NCBI RefSeq assembly: GCF_001500065.1
Contig: NZ_LQIN01000023.1
Coordinates: forward strand, 372,001-436,000
Source of the DNA: Mycobacterium sp. IS-3022
Lineage (GTDB): Bacteria; Actinomycetota; Actinomycetes; Mycobacteriales; Mycobacteriaceae
Reading direction: 5' to 3'
DNA length: 64,000 nt
This document shows, in pieces, positions 31,489 through 40,230 of the stretch (position 1 is its first letter; each line of letters starts with the position of its first letter). The notes under the pieces were generated by a model that was not told the DNA's origin, searched no databases, and saw nothing but the letters and a program-made list of their open reading frames with translations. A program made the translations under genes and the position numbers.

Positions 31489-34185
31489 GTGCAGACACAC
31501 GAGATCAGGAAGCGTTTCCTCGATCACTTCGTGAAAGCGGGCCACACCGAGGTGCCGAGCGCTTCGGTGATCCTCGACGACCCCAATCTGCTGTTCGTCA
31601 ACGCCGGCATGGTGCAGTTCGTGCCCTACTTCCTCGGCCAGCAGGCGCCGCCGTGGAGTCGGGCCACCAGCGTTCAGAAGTGCATCCGCACCCCCGATAT
31701 CGATGAGGTGGGCATCACCACCCGGCACAACACCTTCTTCCAGATGGCGGGCAACTTCTCGTTCGGCGACTACTTCAAGAAGGGCGCCATCGAATTCGCC
31801 TGGACGCTGTTGACCAACCCGGTCGATGAAGGGGGTTACGGGCTCGACCCGGCGCGCCTGTGGGCCACGGTCTATCTGGACGACGACGAGGCGGCAGCGC
31901 TCTGGCAGGAGGTCGCCGGGCTGCCGCCGGAGCGCATCCAACGCCGCGGAATGGCAGACAACTACTGGTCGATGGGCATCCCCGGGCCGTGTGGGCCGTC
32001 GTCGGAGATCTATTACGACCGTGGCCCCGACTACGGCGCCGAGGGTGGGCCGATCGTCAACGAGGACCGCTACATCGAGATCTGGAACCTGGTTTTCATG
32101 CAGAACGAGCGCGGCCAGGGCACCTCGAAGGAGGACTTCGAGATCCTCGGCCCGTTACCGCGCAAGAACATCGACACGGGCATGGGCATCGAGCGGGTGG
32201 CCTGTCTGCTGCAGGGCGTGGACAACGTCTACGAGACGGACCTGGTGCGCCCGGTCATCGACCTCATGGCGGAGCGCGCGCCCCGCGGATACGGGCAAGG
32301 CAGCCACTCCGACGACGTGCGGTACCGAATCATCGCCGACCACAGTCGGACCGCGGCGATCGTCATCGGCGACGGTGTGAGCCCCGGCAACGAGGGGCGT
32401 GGCTATGTGCTGCGCCGCCTGCTGCGCAGGATCATCCGCGCGGCCAAACTTCTCGGCGTCGAGCAGCCGATCATGGCCGATCTGATGGCCACCGTGCGCG
32501 ACGAGATGGGTCCGTCGTACCCGGAACTGGTGGCCGACTTCGACCGCATCGAGCGGATCGCCGTGGCCGAGGAGACCGCGTTCAACCGCACGCTCGCCTC
32601 GGGTTCGCGGTTGTTCGACGAGGCGGCGAGTGCGACGAAAGCCAAGGGCGCCACCGTGTTGTCCGGCTCGGATGCGTTCACCCTGCACGACACCTACGGC
32701 TTCCCGATCGAGCTCACGCTGGAGATGGCTGCCGAACACGGGCTCTCCGTCGACGAGCAGGGCTTCCGCGGCCTGATGGCCGAGCAGCGGCGCCGCGCCA
32801 AAGCCGACGCCGCGGCACGCAAGCAGGCGCACTCGGATCTGTCGGCGTACCGCGACCTCGTCGACGCGGGACCGACCGAGTTCACCGGGTTCGACGAGTT
32901 GTCTTCGGAAGCAAGGATTCTGGGGATTTTCGTCGACGGCAAGCGGGTGCCCGTCGTATCCCACGACGGCGGTGGCCCGCAGCCGGACCGGGTCGAGTTG
33001 ATTCTGGACCGCACCCCCTTCTACGCCGAGTCCGGCGGTCAGATCGCCGACGAGGGGACCATCAGCGGTTCGGGCGCGTCCACCGCGGCGAAGGCCGCCG
33101 TCACCGACGTGCAGAAGATCGCGAAAACCCTGTGGGCACATCGGGTCAACGTCGAGTCCGGCGAGTTCGTCGAGGGTGACACGGTGATCGCCGCAGTGGA
33201 TCCGCGATGGCGGCACGGCGCGACCCAGGGCCATTCCGGAACTCATATGGTGCACGCCGCGCTGCGACAGGTGTTGGGGCCGAACGCGGTTCAGGCCGGC
33301 TCACTGAACCGGCCCGGGTACCTGCGGTTCGACTTCAACTGGCAGGGTCCGCTCACCGAGGAGCAACGCAGCCAGATCGAGGAAGTCACCAACGAAGCCG
33401 TCGAGGCCGACTACGAGGTGCACTCGTTCACCACGGAGTTGGAGAAGGCCAAGGCGATGGGCGCGATGGCGCTGTTCGGCGAGCAGTACCCCGATCAGGT
33501 TCGCGTGGTGGAGATCGGCGGCCCGTTCTCGCTGGAGCTGTGCGGCGGCACTCACGTGCACAACTCGGCGCAGATCGGTCCGGTGACGATCCTCGGCGAG
33601 TCGTCGGTCGGCTCCGGGGTGCGTCGCGTCGAGGCCTACGTCGGCCTGGACTCGTTCCGTCACCTGGCCAAGGAGCGGGCCTTGATGGCCGGCCTCGCGT
33701 CGTCGCTGAAGGTGCCGTCCGACGAGGTGCCTGAGCGGGTGGCGAATCTGGTCGAACGGCTGCGAGCGGCCGAGAAGGAGTTGGACCGGCTGCGCCTGGC
33801 GAACGCGCGCGCCGCCGCAGCAAATGCCGCCGCGGGCGCGGAACTTGTCGGTAAGGTCCGTCTCGTGGCGCAGCGGATGGCCGGTGGGATGTCGGCCGGT
33901 GATCTGCGCACGCTGGTCGGCGACATCCGCGGCAAGCTCGGCGTCGACCCCGCCGTCGTCGCGCTGATCGGCGAGGGCGACAACGACACCGTCCCGTTCG
34001 TGGTGGCGGTCAACCCGGCGGCGCAAGACCTCGGTCTGCGGGCCGACGACCTGGTCAAGCACTTGGGCGCGCCGGTCAACGGCCGTGGCGGCGGCAAGGC
34101 CGATCTGGCACAGGGTTCCGGTAGAGGGGCGGCAGGAATCGACGCGGCATTGGCCGCGCTGCGCGCAGAGATTCACCGGAGCTAG
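31489..34185 (+). CDS. alaS: alanine--tRNA ligase
   Basis: Class II alanyl-tRNA synthetase of 898 residues with all domains: catalytic core (FLDHFVKAGHTEVPSAS, RHNTFFQMAGNFSFGDYFKK), tRNA-recognition helices, the editing domain with HSGTHMVHAAL (HxxxH zinc site, about 582-592) and CGGTHVHNSAQIG (about 681), and a C-Ala domain. GTG 31489 with AAGGATG upstream gives M-Q-T-H-E-I-R-K-R-F. The next gene begins 4 bp after the stop; alaS-ruvX-mltG-aroE and the following peptidase form one conserved operon. Confidence 0.97.
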   Translation: MQTHEIRKRFLDHFVKAGHTEVPSASVILDDPNLLFVNAGMVQFVPYFLGQQAPPWSRATSVQKCIRTPDIDEVGITTRHNTFFQMAGNFSFGDYFKKGAIEFAWTLLTNPVDEGGYGLDPARLWATVYLDDDEAAALWQEVAGLPPERIQRRGMADNYWSMGIPGPCGPSSEIYYDRGPDYGAEGGPIVNEDRYIEIWNLVFMQNERGQGTSKEDFEILGPLPRKNIDTGMGIERVACLLQGVDNVYETDLVRPVIDLMAERAPRGYGQGSHSDDVRYRIIADHSRTAAIVIGDGVSPGNEGRGYVLRRLLRRIIRAAKLLGVEQPIMADLMATVRDEMGPSYPELVADFDRIERIAVAEETAFNRTLASGSRLFDEAASATKAKGATVLSGSDAFTLHDTYGFPIELTLEMAAEHGLSVDEQGFRGLMAEQRRRAKADAAARKQAHSDLSAYRDLVDAGPTEFTGFDELSSEARILGIFVDGKRVPVVSHDGGGPQPDRVELILDRTPFYAESGGQIADEGTISGSGASTAAKAAVTDVQKIAKTLWAHRVNVESGEFVEGDTVIAAVDPRWRHGATQGHSGTHMVHAALRQVLGPNAVQAGSLNRPGYLRFDFNWQGPLTEEQRSQIEEVTNEAVEADYEVHSFTTELEKAKAMGAMALFGEQYPDQVRVVEIGGPFSLELCGGTHVHNSAQIGPVTILGESSVGSGVRRVEAYVGLDSFRHLAKERALMAGLASSLKVPSDEVPERVANLVERLRAAEKELDRLRLANARAAAANAAAGAELVGKVRLVAQRMAGGMSAGDLRTLVGDIRGKLGVDPAVVALIGEGDNDTVPFVVAVNPAAQDLGLRADDLVKHLGAPVNGRGGGKADLAQGSGRGAAGIDAALAALRAEIHRS

Positions 34186-34189
34186 CCGC

Positions 34190-34780
34190 GTGAACGCCAC
34201 ACATGCCGGCGATGAGCCGCTTGCGCGACGAGCAGCGGGCGACCGTCGGCCGGATCGGCCAGGAGGTGCCCTGAACCCGCCGGACCCGGGACGCGGTCGA
34301 CGGATCGGCATCGATGTCGGCAGCGTGCGCATCGGGGTGGCCGCAAGCGATCCGGACGCCATCCTCGCCACGCCGGTCGAGACCGTCGCGCGGGACCGGC
34401 GCAAGGACTCCGACCGGCACATCCGAAGACTCGCCGGGTTGGTCCAAGACCTAGGCGCAGTGGAGGTCGTCGTGGGGTTGCCCCGCACGCTCGCCGACCG
34501 TTCCGGGTCCTCCGCTCAAGACGCCGTCGCGGTTGCCGATGCGCTCGCCGCGCGGATCGCGCCGACACCCGTGCGACTCGCGGACGAACGACTCACTACC
34601 GTGGTGGCTCAACGCTCGTTGCGGGAGGCCGGCGTTCGGGGCAGGGGCCAGCGTTCGGTCATCGATCAAGCGGCAGCGGTGGGGATTCTGCAGAACTGGC
34701 TGGACCAGCGGCGAGCGGCGCCGGGGACACGAGGGGCGGAAGTGGACCGCGCCGCGCACGGAGAGGTCGTGGATGACTGA
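34190..34780 (+). CDS. ruvX: Holliday junction resolvase-like RuvX (YqgF)
   Basis: RNase-H-fold nuclease of 196 residues. The core begins at about residue 41 with RIGIDVGSVRIGVAASDPD (catalytic Asp), followed by VVVGLPRTLADRSG, LADERLTT (Glu) and QRSVIDQAAAVGILQNWLD (Asp). YqgF proteins act on branched nucleic acids or in 16S rRNA maturation. About 40 residues precede the core, so the true start may be internal; GTG 34190, 4 bp after alaS, is the first available. It overlaps mltG by 8 bp. Confidence 0.9.
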   Translation: MNATHAGDEPLARRAAGDRRPDRPGGALNPPDPGRGRRIGIDVGSVRIGVAASDPDAILATPVETVARDRRKDSDRHIRRLAGLVQDLGAVEVVVGLPRTLADRSGSSAQDAVAVADALAARIAPTPVRLADERLTTVVAQRSLREAGVRGRGQRSVIDQAAAVGILQNWLDQRRAAPGTRGAEVDRAAHGEVVDD

Positions 34781-36014
34781 CCATTGGGGCCGCGAACGGG
34801 CCGAACCGGTTGCGGTCGGCCCACCGCGGCGCCGGACGACCCGCGCGGACCGGATACGGCAGGCGCGGAACCGGCGCAGGCGTCGCCTGGCGGGCAGCTT
34901 GGCGGTCGGCCTGCTGATCGTGGTCGTCGTCGGCGCGGTGTTCCTCGGCTCGAAACTGTGGCACTCGTTGTTCGGCGGCAATGACTTCACCGGCGGCGGT
35001 GTCGCCGATGTGGTGATCCAGGTACACGACGGCGACTCCACCACCGCGATCGGCAAGACGTTGCAGGAGCACAACATCGTCGCGACGGCCAGCGCATTCG
35101 TCGACGCCGCCGAGGGCAACGACGCGATCTCGGCGATCCAGCCCGGCTTCTACAAGCTGCGCACCGAGATTCCGGCGGCCAACGCCGTTGAGCGGCTGGC
35201 GGATCCGCAGAACCGGGTCGGCAAGCTCACCATCCCTGAGGGACGTCAGCTCGACGATGTCCGTGACGTGAAGACCGACGCCGTCACCGACGGCATTCTC
35301 AGCCTGATCTCCCGCGCGACGTGTGTCGACCTTGACGGCGAGCGCCACTGTGTGTCGTCGGACGCGCTGAAGCGGGTGGCCGGAACCGTCGCGCCGGCGG
35401 CGCTGGCGGTGCCCGACTGGGCCATCGAGCCCGTCACCGCGATGGGAGCCGACCATCGCCGCCTCGAGGGATTGATCGCCGCGGGCACGTGGAACATCGA
35501 CCCGTCGGCGCAGCCGCAGGAGATCCTGTCGAACCTGATTTCCGCCAGCGCAATGCAATACGCGAACGGTGGGCTGCTCGAGACGGCCGCGGCCATGAAG
35601 ATGTCGCCGTATCAGATCTTGACCGTGGGCTCGCTGGTGCAGCGGGAGTCGACACCCGAGGACTTCGCCAAGGTGGCGCGCGTCATCTACAACCGGCTGG
35701 CCGAGAACCGCACGCTCGAGTTCGACTCCACGGTCAACTACCCGCTGGACCGCATCGAGGTGGCCACCACCGACGTCGACCGCGCGCAACACAACCAGTG
35801 GAACACCTATGTCCGGCCCGGGCTTCCGGCGACCCCGATCTGCTCGCCGAGCCAAGCGGCGCTGGCGGCCGCCGAGCAGCCTGCGCCGGGGGACTGGCTG
35901 TATTTCGTCACCATCGACATGCAGGGCACGACGTTGTTCACCAGGGACTACCAGGAGCACCTCGCGAACATCGAACTGGCCCAGCGCAACGGTGTGCTCG
36001 ATTCCGCGCGATGA
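34773..36014 (+). CDS. mltG: endolytic transglycosylase MltG
   Basis: Membrane-anchored murein transglycosylase of 413 residues that cleaves nascent peptidoglycan glycan. An Arg-rich cytosolic N-terminus leads to one TM helix (LAGSLAVGLLIVVVVGAVFLG, about 39-59). A LysM-like segment precedes the YceG catalytic domain, with the catalytic Glu in VGSLVQRESTPED near 290 and the conserved ARVIYNRL, LEFDSTVNY and RPGLPATPICSP. A cysteine pair (ATCVDLDGERHCVS) sits in an actinobacterial insertion. ATG 34773 overlaps the ruvX end by 8 bp; the stop overlaps aroE by 4 bp. Confidence 0.93.
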   Translation: MTDHWGRERAEPVAVGPPRRRTTRADRIRQARNRRRRRLAGSLAVGLLIVVVVGAVFLGSKLWHSLFGGNDFTGGGVADVVIQVHDGDSTTAIGKTLQEHNIVATASAFVDAAEGNDAISAIQPGFYKLRTEIPAANAVERLADPQNRVGKLTIPEGRQLDDVRDVKTDAVTDGILSLISRATCVDLDGERHCVSSDALKRVAGTVAPAALAVPDWAIEPVTAMGADHRRLEGLIAAGTWNIDPSAQPQEILSNLISASAMQYANGGLLETAAAMKMSPYQILTVGSLVQRESTPEDFAKVARVIYNRLAENRTLEFDSTVNYPLDRIEVATTDVDRAQHNQWNTYVRPGLPATPICSPSQAALAAAEQPAPGDWLYFVTIDMQGTTLFTRDYQEHLANIELAQRNGVLDSAR

Positions 36015-36817
36015 GCGCACGCCGTAGGGCGGCGGTGCTCGGTTCGCCCATCGCACACTCCCGCTCGCCGCAGCTGCACCTCGCGGCCTACCGTGCGCTG
36101 GGCCTGGACAACTGGACCTACGAGCGAATCGAGTGCACGGCCGAGCAATTGCCGGGCCTGGTCACCGGTTTCGGTCCCGACTGGGTCGGCGTATCGGTGA
36201 CCAAACCCGGCAAGTTCGCGGCGCTGCAGGTCGCCGACGAGCGCACCACCCGCGCCGAACTCGTCGGCTCGGCGAATACGTTGGTCCGGACACCGGCGGG
36301 CTGGAGAGCTGACAACACCGACATCGACGGTGTGACAGGAGCCTTGGGCGACGTGACGGCCGGGCACGGGATCGTGGTGGGTTCCGGGGGCACGGCACCG
36401 GCGGCGGTCGTCGGGCTGGCAGAGCTCGGGGTGCAGCGGGTGACTGTGGCGGCCAGGAACCCCGACAAGGCCGCGCCGCTGGTGGATCTGGCGACGCGGT
36501 TGGGTGCCGACGCCCGGTGGTGTGACGTCGACGGCCCCGACCTGCGCAGCGCGGTCGTCGACGCGGACCTGATGATCAACACCATTCCCGCCGATGCGGC
36601 CGCACGCTACGCATCCGCGTTCGCGGCAGTCCCGCTTGTGCTCGACGCGATCTACGATCCGTGGCCGACGGCGTTGGCCGCGGCGGTGCTGGACGCCGGC
36701 GGGCGCGTCATCAGTGGTCTGCAGATGCTGCTTCACCAGGCCTTCGCTCAGGTCGAGCAGTTCACCGGTCGCCCGGCACCTCGCGAAGCGATGGCGGCGG
36801 CGCTCGACGTGCGCTGA
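36011..36817 (+). CDS. aroE: shikimate dehydrogenase
   Basis: NADP-dependent shikimate dehydrogenase of 268 residues, reducing 3-dehydroshikimate. The substrate site is GSPIAHSRSPQLH (10-22), the catalytic Lys is in VSVTKPGKFAAL near 66, the Asp in DNTDIDG near 104, and the cofactor loop is GSGGTAPAA near 126. Near the end GLQMLLHQAFAQ contributes the conserved Gln. ATG 36011 overlaps the mltG stop (ATGA). It is separate from the other aro genes 2.2 kb downstream, as in M. tuberculosis. Confidence 0.95.
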   Translation: MSARRRAAVLGSPIAHSRSPQLHLAAYRALGLDNWTYERIECTAEQLPGLVTGFGPDWVGVSVTKPGKFAALQVADERTTRAELVGSANTLVRTPAGWRADNTDIDGVTGALGDVTAGHGIVVGSGGTAPAAVVGLAELGVQRVTVAARNPDKAAPLVDLATRLGADARWCDVDGPDLRSAVVDADLMINTIPADAAARYASAFAAVPLVLDAIYDPWPTALAAAVLDAGGRVISGLQMLLHQAFAQVEQFTGRPAPREAMAAALDVR

Positions 36818-36887
36818 GCCTTTCGGTGCAAGTCGGTGGCCCAATTCGGTGACTGCGGGCGTACTGCGCGAGGGTTAGCCTTCGTAA

Positions 36888-37313
36888 ATGGGGGGAGTGG
36901 CGTGCGCCGCGGCGCTGGCGTGGTTCGCGGCGCTGTGCGTCTGTGACCTCCGAGAGCGGCGATTACCGAACTGGCTGACCATGCCGGGTGCGCTCGCCGT
37001 TCTCACCACTGCGGCCATGGCAGATCGCGGGCTTCCGGCGCTCGCCGGTGCCGCCGCGCTGTTCGCCGTCTACGTGACGGTGCATCTGCTCGCACCGGAG
37101 GCGATGGGTGCGGGCGACGTCAAACTCGCAATCGGAGTCGGCGCGCTGACGGGTGCGTTCGGTATCGACGTGTGGATGCTGGCGGCGATGGGAGCGTCAC
37201 TGATCACGACCGCGTGGGCCCTCGTCGTGGCTCGGCATCCGGAAGCCACTGTCCCACACGGGCTTTCGATGTGCCTGGCAGCGGCAACCGCGATGGCGCT
37301 GGTGACGCTCTGA
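36888..37313 (+). CDS. A24-family prepilin peptidase, short form
   Basis: Membrane aspartic peptidase of 141 residues containing only the peptidase half of prepilin peptidases. The two catalytic aspartates are in CDLRERRLPN (about 20) and GAGDVKLAIG (about 75, the GxGD motif). Five to six TM helices are visible, and the N-terminal methyltransferase/cysteine domain is missing, as in TadV-like and Rv2551c-like proteins. It would process Flp-type pilin or pseudopilin signal peptides in the membrane; no pilin gene lies nearby. It follows aroE by 70 bp. Confidence 0.85.
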   Translation: MGGVACAAALAWFAALCVCDLRERRLPNWLTMPGALAVLTTAAMADRGLPALAGAAALFAVYVTVHLLAPEAMGAGDVKLAIGVGALTGAFGIDVWMLAAMGASLITTAWALVVARHPEATVPHGLSMCLAAATAMALVTL

Positions 37314-37341
37314 TGTCAGGCAAGGCGAGCATGTTTGCAGT

Positions 37342-37381
37342 TGCATACTTGAAGTAGGTTAATGCATACTGTGAGTATGCA
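37342..37381. promoter_or_regulatory. operator cluster: TGCATACT half-sites and palindrome
   Basis: TGCATACT occurs at 37342-37349 and again at 37363-37370, exactly 21 bp apart (two helical turns). The second copy forms a perfect 8+3+8 palindrome with AGTATGCA (37374-37381). The palindrome covers both candidate start codons of the NTF2-like gene, so binding would block the start of the unit that ends with a TetR gene. Confidence 0.65.
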
Positions 37382-37757
37382 AACTGGGGACCTGAAGGCC
37401 CTATCGGAGCGGTATTTCGCCGCGTGGGCGAAACGCGATCCGGACGCGATCGCTGGGTTGCATACCGAGGACACCCTGTTCTGGACACATGTGGGCGCGG
37501 AGCCGGTCGTCGGGCGTGACAATGCGCGCGCGGCATTCGCGGCGTTCTTCGAGCAGTTCCCGGACTTCACCTTCGAGATCTATCGGGTGCTCTACGGCGA
37601 TGCCCACTGGATACTCGATTGGGCGTTGATCTCCGGTGGTGTGCGCTTTGACTGCCTCGATGTGGTGGTTGTCTCGCGCGAGGGGCTCGTCGCACGCAAG
37701 GACTCGTTCGTCGACTCGGCTCAGATGAGGACCTCGATGAACGGGACCGGCGCGTGA
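37377..37757 (+). CDS. SnoaL/NTF2-like domain protein
   Basis: Protein of 126 residues with the NTF2-like cone fold: LSERYFAAWAKRDPDAIAGLHTEDTLFW, VVGRDNARAAFAAFFEQFPDFTFEI and DVVVVSREGLVARKDSFVD. Members are ketosteroid-isomerase-like enzymes or ligand binders. A histidine (LHTEDTLFWTHVG) and Asp could be catalytic, but no substrate is evident. ATG 37377 (M-Q-T-G-D-L) is chosen; ATG 37362 would add five residues. Both lie in the operator palindrome. The stop overlaps the GTG of the next gene. Confidence 0.75.
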   Translation: MQTGDLKALSERYFAAWAKRDPDAIAGLHTEDTLFWTHVGAEPVVGRDNARAAFAAFFEQFPDFTFEIYRVLYGDAHWILDWALISGGVRFDCLDVVVVSREGLVARKDSFVDSAQMRTSMNGTGA

Positions 37758-38242
37758 CGGCGGCCGCGGTCGACCAGCTACCGCTCGTCGACGCCTTGCC
37801 CGTCGAGCACCTCTTCGACATGCATGTCGATCTTCAACCAGCCCAACCCATCCCGACACCCACCGGCGTCCGGATGACATTCATCGCTGACGGTGGAACC
37901 ATCGACGGGCCACGGCTGCAGGGAGAAGTGCTGCCCGGCGGCGGGGACTGGCTCCTCGTCGGCGACGACGGGTCCGGCCGGGTCGATGTCCGTGTCACAC
38001 TGCGCACCCATGACGGTGTGCTCATCCACTTCGAGAGCGCCGGCATCATCAAGGTTCCCGCGGACGGACTCGAGCGGCTGGCACGCGGTGAGGCCCTTCC
38101 GTTCGACGAGACCTACGTGCGAACGACGCCCAGGTTCGCCACCGCCGATGAGCGCTATGCATGGCTCAGCGAGGTTGTCGCGCTGGGTTACAACGTTCTC
38201 TCGCCCAACCACGTCGACTATCGCGTATACGGAGTGTTGTGA
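37754..38242 (+). CDS. DUF3237 (UPF0311) family protein
   Basis: Protein of 162 residues of the DUF3237 beta-barrel family: LFDMHVDLQPAQPIPTPTGVRMTFIADGGTIDGPRLQGEVLPGGGDWLL, then VRVTLRTHDGVLIHFESAGI and ERYAWLSEVVALG. The family often sits in operons with NTF2-like or catabolic genes, and its reaction is unknown. GTG 37754 overlaps the previous stop (GTGA), and its own stop overlaps a following GTG, so translation looks coupled along the unit. Confidence 0.78.
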   Translation: MTAAAVDQLPLVDALPVEHLFDMHVDLQPAQPIPTPTGVRMTFIADGGTIDGPRLQGEVLPGGGDWLLVGDDGSGRVDVRVTLRTHDGVLIHFESAGIIKVPADGLERLARGEALPFDETYVRTTPRFATADERYAWLSEVVALGYNVLSPNHVDYRVYGVL

Positions 38243-38364
38243 ACGACAAAAGGCTTGCCCAGCAGTCGAATCGGGCTGTCAACCGCTGGCCACTCACCCA
38301 GCGCGCGATGGTTCGGATGCATCGGGAGCCACCGCTGATCGTGCTCGAGCCTGCGGACCTGTGA
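38239..38364 (+). CDS. 41-residue ORF coupled to DUF3237 and TetR genes
   Basis: GTG 38239 overlaps the DUF3237 stop in the GTGA arrangement seen elsewhere in this unit, and the frame runs 41 codons to TGA 38364. The product is basic, beginning N-D-K-R-L-A-Q-Q-S-N-R and ending PPLIVLEPADL, with no recognisable domain. A possible upstream TetR start, GTG 38361, overlaps its stop in the same way. It may be a coupling leader rather than a working protein; only the overlap pattern supports it. Confidence 0.35.
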   Translation: MNDKRLAQQSNRAVNRWPLTQRAMVRMHREPPLIVLEPADL

Positions 38365-38381
38365 CCGGTTATCGTTCGGCG

Positions 38382-38984
38382 GTGGCGACGAAGGGCGCAA
38401 GGCGTACACAGGCGGAGCGCACCGAGGCGACCACCGCCGCGCTGGTCGACGCGGCACGCGCATTGTTCGCCGAGGACGGATACGAGGCGACCTCGCTGGA
38501 CGCGGTCGCGGCTCGCGCCCGGGTGACCAAGGGCGCCGTCTACCACCACTTCGAAGGCAAGCGCCGGCTGTTCGAGGCGGTGTTCAGCCGGGAGATCGAA
38601 CGCCTGGCGGCGCCGCTGGTGGAGGCCTATTCGCGGAGGAAGGATCCGTGGGAAGGGTTCGCGGCCGCGTGTCGGGCGTTCCTCGACGAGTGCCTTGAGC
38701 CAGGACTGCAGCGGATCGTGTTGCGCGACGCGTTCGGCGCGCTGGGCTGGGAGCAGATGCGCCGCCTCGAGGCGCCGCTGCTCGAGATGATGGAAGCGGC
38801 CATCACGCGCGCGGTCGACGCCGGTCGGATCGCCAGGCGGCCACCAGGGCCGCTGGCACATTTCTTGTTTGGCGCGCTGTGCGAGATGGCGATGATCGTC
38901 GCCCGCGCGAAAGACCAGAAGACCGCGCATCGGCACGCGGCCGCCGAACTCGGCCGCATCCTCGACGGGCTGGTGATCGGCTGA
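38382..38984 (+). CDS. TetR-family transcriptional regulator
   Basis: TetR repressor of about 200 residues. The helix-turn-helix lies at about 10-60 (LVDAARALFAEDGYEATSLDAVAARARVTKGAVYHHFEGKRRLFEAV), followed by a helical ligand domain with LRDAFGALGWEQMRRLEAPLLEMM. GTG 38382 gives the usual M-A-T-K-G-A-R-R-T-Q-A-E-R-T; GTG 38361 is the alternative that overlaps the 41-codon ORF. It closes the NTF2-DUF3237 unit, so the TGCATACT operator at its head is the natural candidate site (inference). Confidence 0.85.
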   Translation: MATKGARRTQAERTEATTAALVDAARALFAEDGYEATSLDAVAARARVTKGAVYHHFEGKRRLFEAVFSREIERLAAPLVEAYSRRKDPWEGFAAACRAFLDECLEPGLQRIVLRDAFGALGWEQMRRLEAPLLEMMEAAITRAVDAGRIARRPPGPLAHFLFGALCEMAMIVARAKDQKTAHRHAAAELGRILDGLVIG

Positions 38985-39021
38985 TTCGGGGCCGGGCGGT
39001 CGACGTGGGAAGATGGGACGC

Positions 39022-40230
39022 GTGTTGCGATGGACCACTGCTGGTGAATCCCACGGCCGCGCCTTGGTGGCCGTGGTCGAAGGCATGGTCGCGGGAGTGC
39101 ACGTCACCTCGGACGACATCGCCGGGCAACTGGCCCGCCGTCGTCTCGGGTACGGCCGCGGCGCCCGGATGAAGTTCGAGCAGGACCAGGTCACGATGCT
39201 GGGCGGGGTCCGGCACGGCGTCACGCTGGGCGGCCCGATCGCGATCGAGATCGGCAACACCGAGTGGCCGAAGTGGGAAACCGTGATGGCACCGGACCCC
39301 GTCGATCCCGCCGCGCTCGACGTCGCGCGCAACGCGCCGCTGACCCGGCCGCGACCCGGACACGCCGACTACGCGGGGATGCTCAAATACGGCTTCGACG
39401 ATGCCCGTCCGGTGCTCGAACGCGCCAGCGCGCGCGAGACCGCGGCCCGCGTGGCCGCCGGCACGATCGCCCGCGCGTTCCTCAAAGAGGCGCTCGGCGT
39501 CGAGGTGCTGTCCCATGTCATCTCAATCGGGGCCTCAGACCCGTACGACGGGCCGCCGCCACAGGCCGCCGACCTCGCCGCGATCGACGCGAGCCCCGTC
39601 CGCGCGTATGCCGAGAAGGCGGAAAAGTCCATGATCGACGAGATCGAGGCCGCTAAGAAGGACGGCGACACGCTCGGCGGGGTCGTCGAGGTCGTCGCCA
39701 ACGGCCTTCCGGTGGGGCTGGGGTCGTTCACCAGCGGCGACAACCGGCTCGACAGCCAACTCGCCGCCGCGGTGATGGGCATCCAGGCGATCAAGGGTGT
39801 CGAGATCGGCGACGGCTTCCAGACCGCGCGCCGACGCGGCAGCGTCGCCCACGACGAGATGTACCCCGGCCCCGACGGAGTGATGCGCTCGACGAACCGG
39901 GCGGGCGGCTTGGAAGGCGGAATGACCAACGGCCAGCCGCTGCGGGTGCGCGCGGCGATGAAGCCGATCTCCACCGTGCCGCGGGCCCTGGCGACGGTAG
40001 ACATGGACACCGGCGACGAGGCCGTCGCGATCCATCAACGCTCCGACGTGTGCGCGGTGCCCGCCGCCGGCGTGGTCGTCGAGACCATGGTGGCGCTGGT
40101 GCTGGCACGGGCGGCGCTGCAGAAGTTCGGCGGCGATTCGCTGACCGAGACGCGGGCCAACATCGACAACTACTTGCGAGCGGTGCGCGACCGTGAGCCG
40201 GCGGCGCGACCGGTGCAGGCCTCGGGCTGA
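39022..40230 (+). CDS. aroC: chorismate synthase
   Basis: FMN-dependent chorismate synthase of 402 residues converting EPSP to chorismate. Signatures are TAGESHGRALVA at the N-terminus, RRRLGYGRGARM near 40, ARETAARVAAGTIARA near 135 and DVCAVPAAGVVVETMVALVLARA near 345. GTG 39022 (M-L-R-W-T-T-A-G-E-S-H-G) matches the family; ATG 39013 would add three residues. It is first of a tight aroC-aroK-aroB-aroQ operon, its stop sharing a base with the aroK start (TGATG). Confidence 0.97.
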   Translation: MLRWTTAGESHGRALVAVVEGMVAGVHVTSDDIAGQLARRRLGYGRGARMKFEQDQVTMLGGVRHGVTLGGPIAIEIGNTEWPKWETVMAPDPVDPAALDVARNAPLTRPRPGHADYAGMLKYGFDDARPVLERASARETAARVAAGTIARAFLKEALGVEVLSHVISIGASDPYDGPPPQAADLAAIDASPVRAYAEKAEKSMIDEIEAAKKDGDTLGGVVEVVANGLPVGLGSFTSGDNRLDSQLAAAVMGIQAIKGVEIGDGFQTARRRGSVAHDEMYPGPDGVMRSTNRAGGLEGGMTNGQPLRVRAAMKPISTVPRALATVDMDTGDEAVAIHQRSDVCAVPAAGVVVETMVALVLARAALQKFGGDSLTETRANIDNYLRAVRDREPAARPVQASG

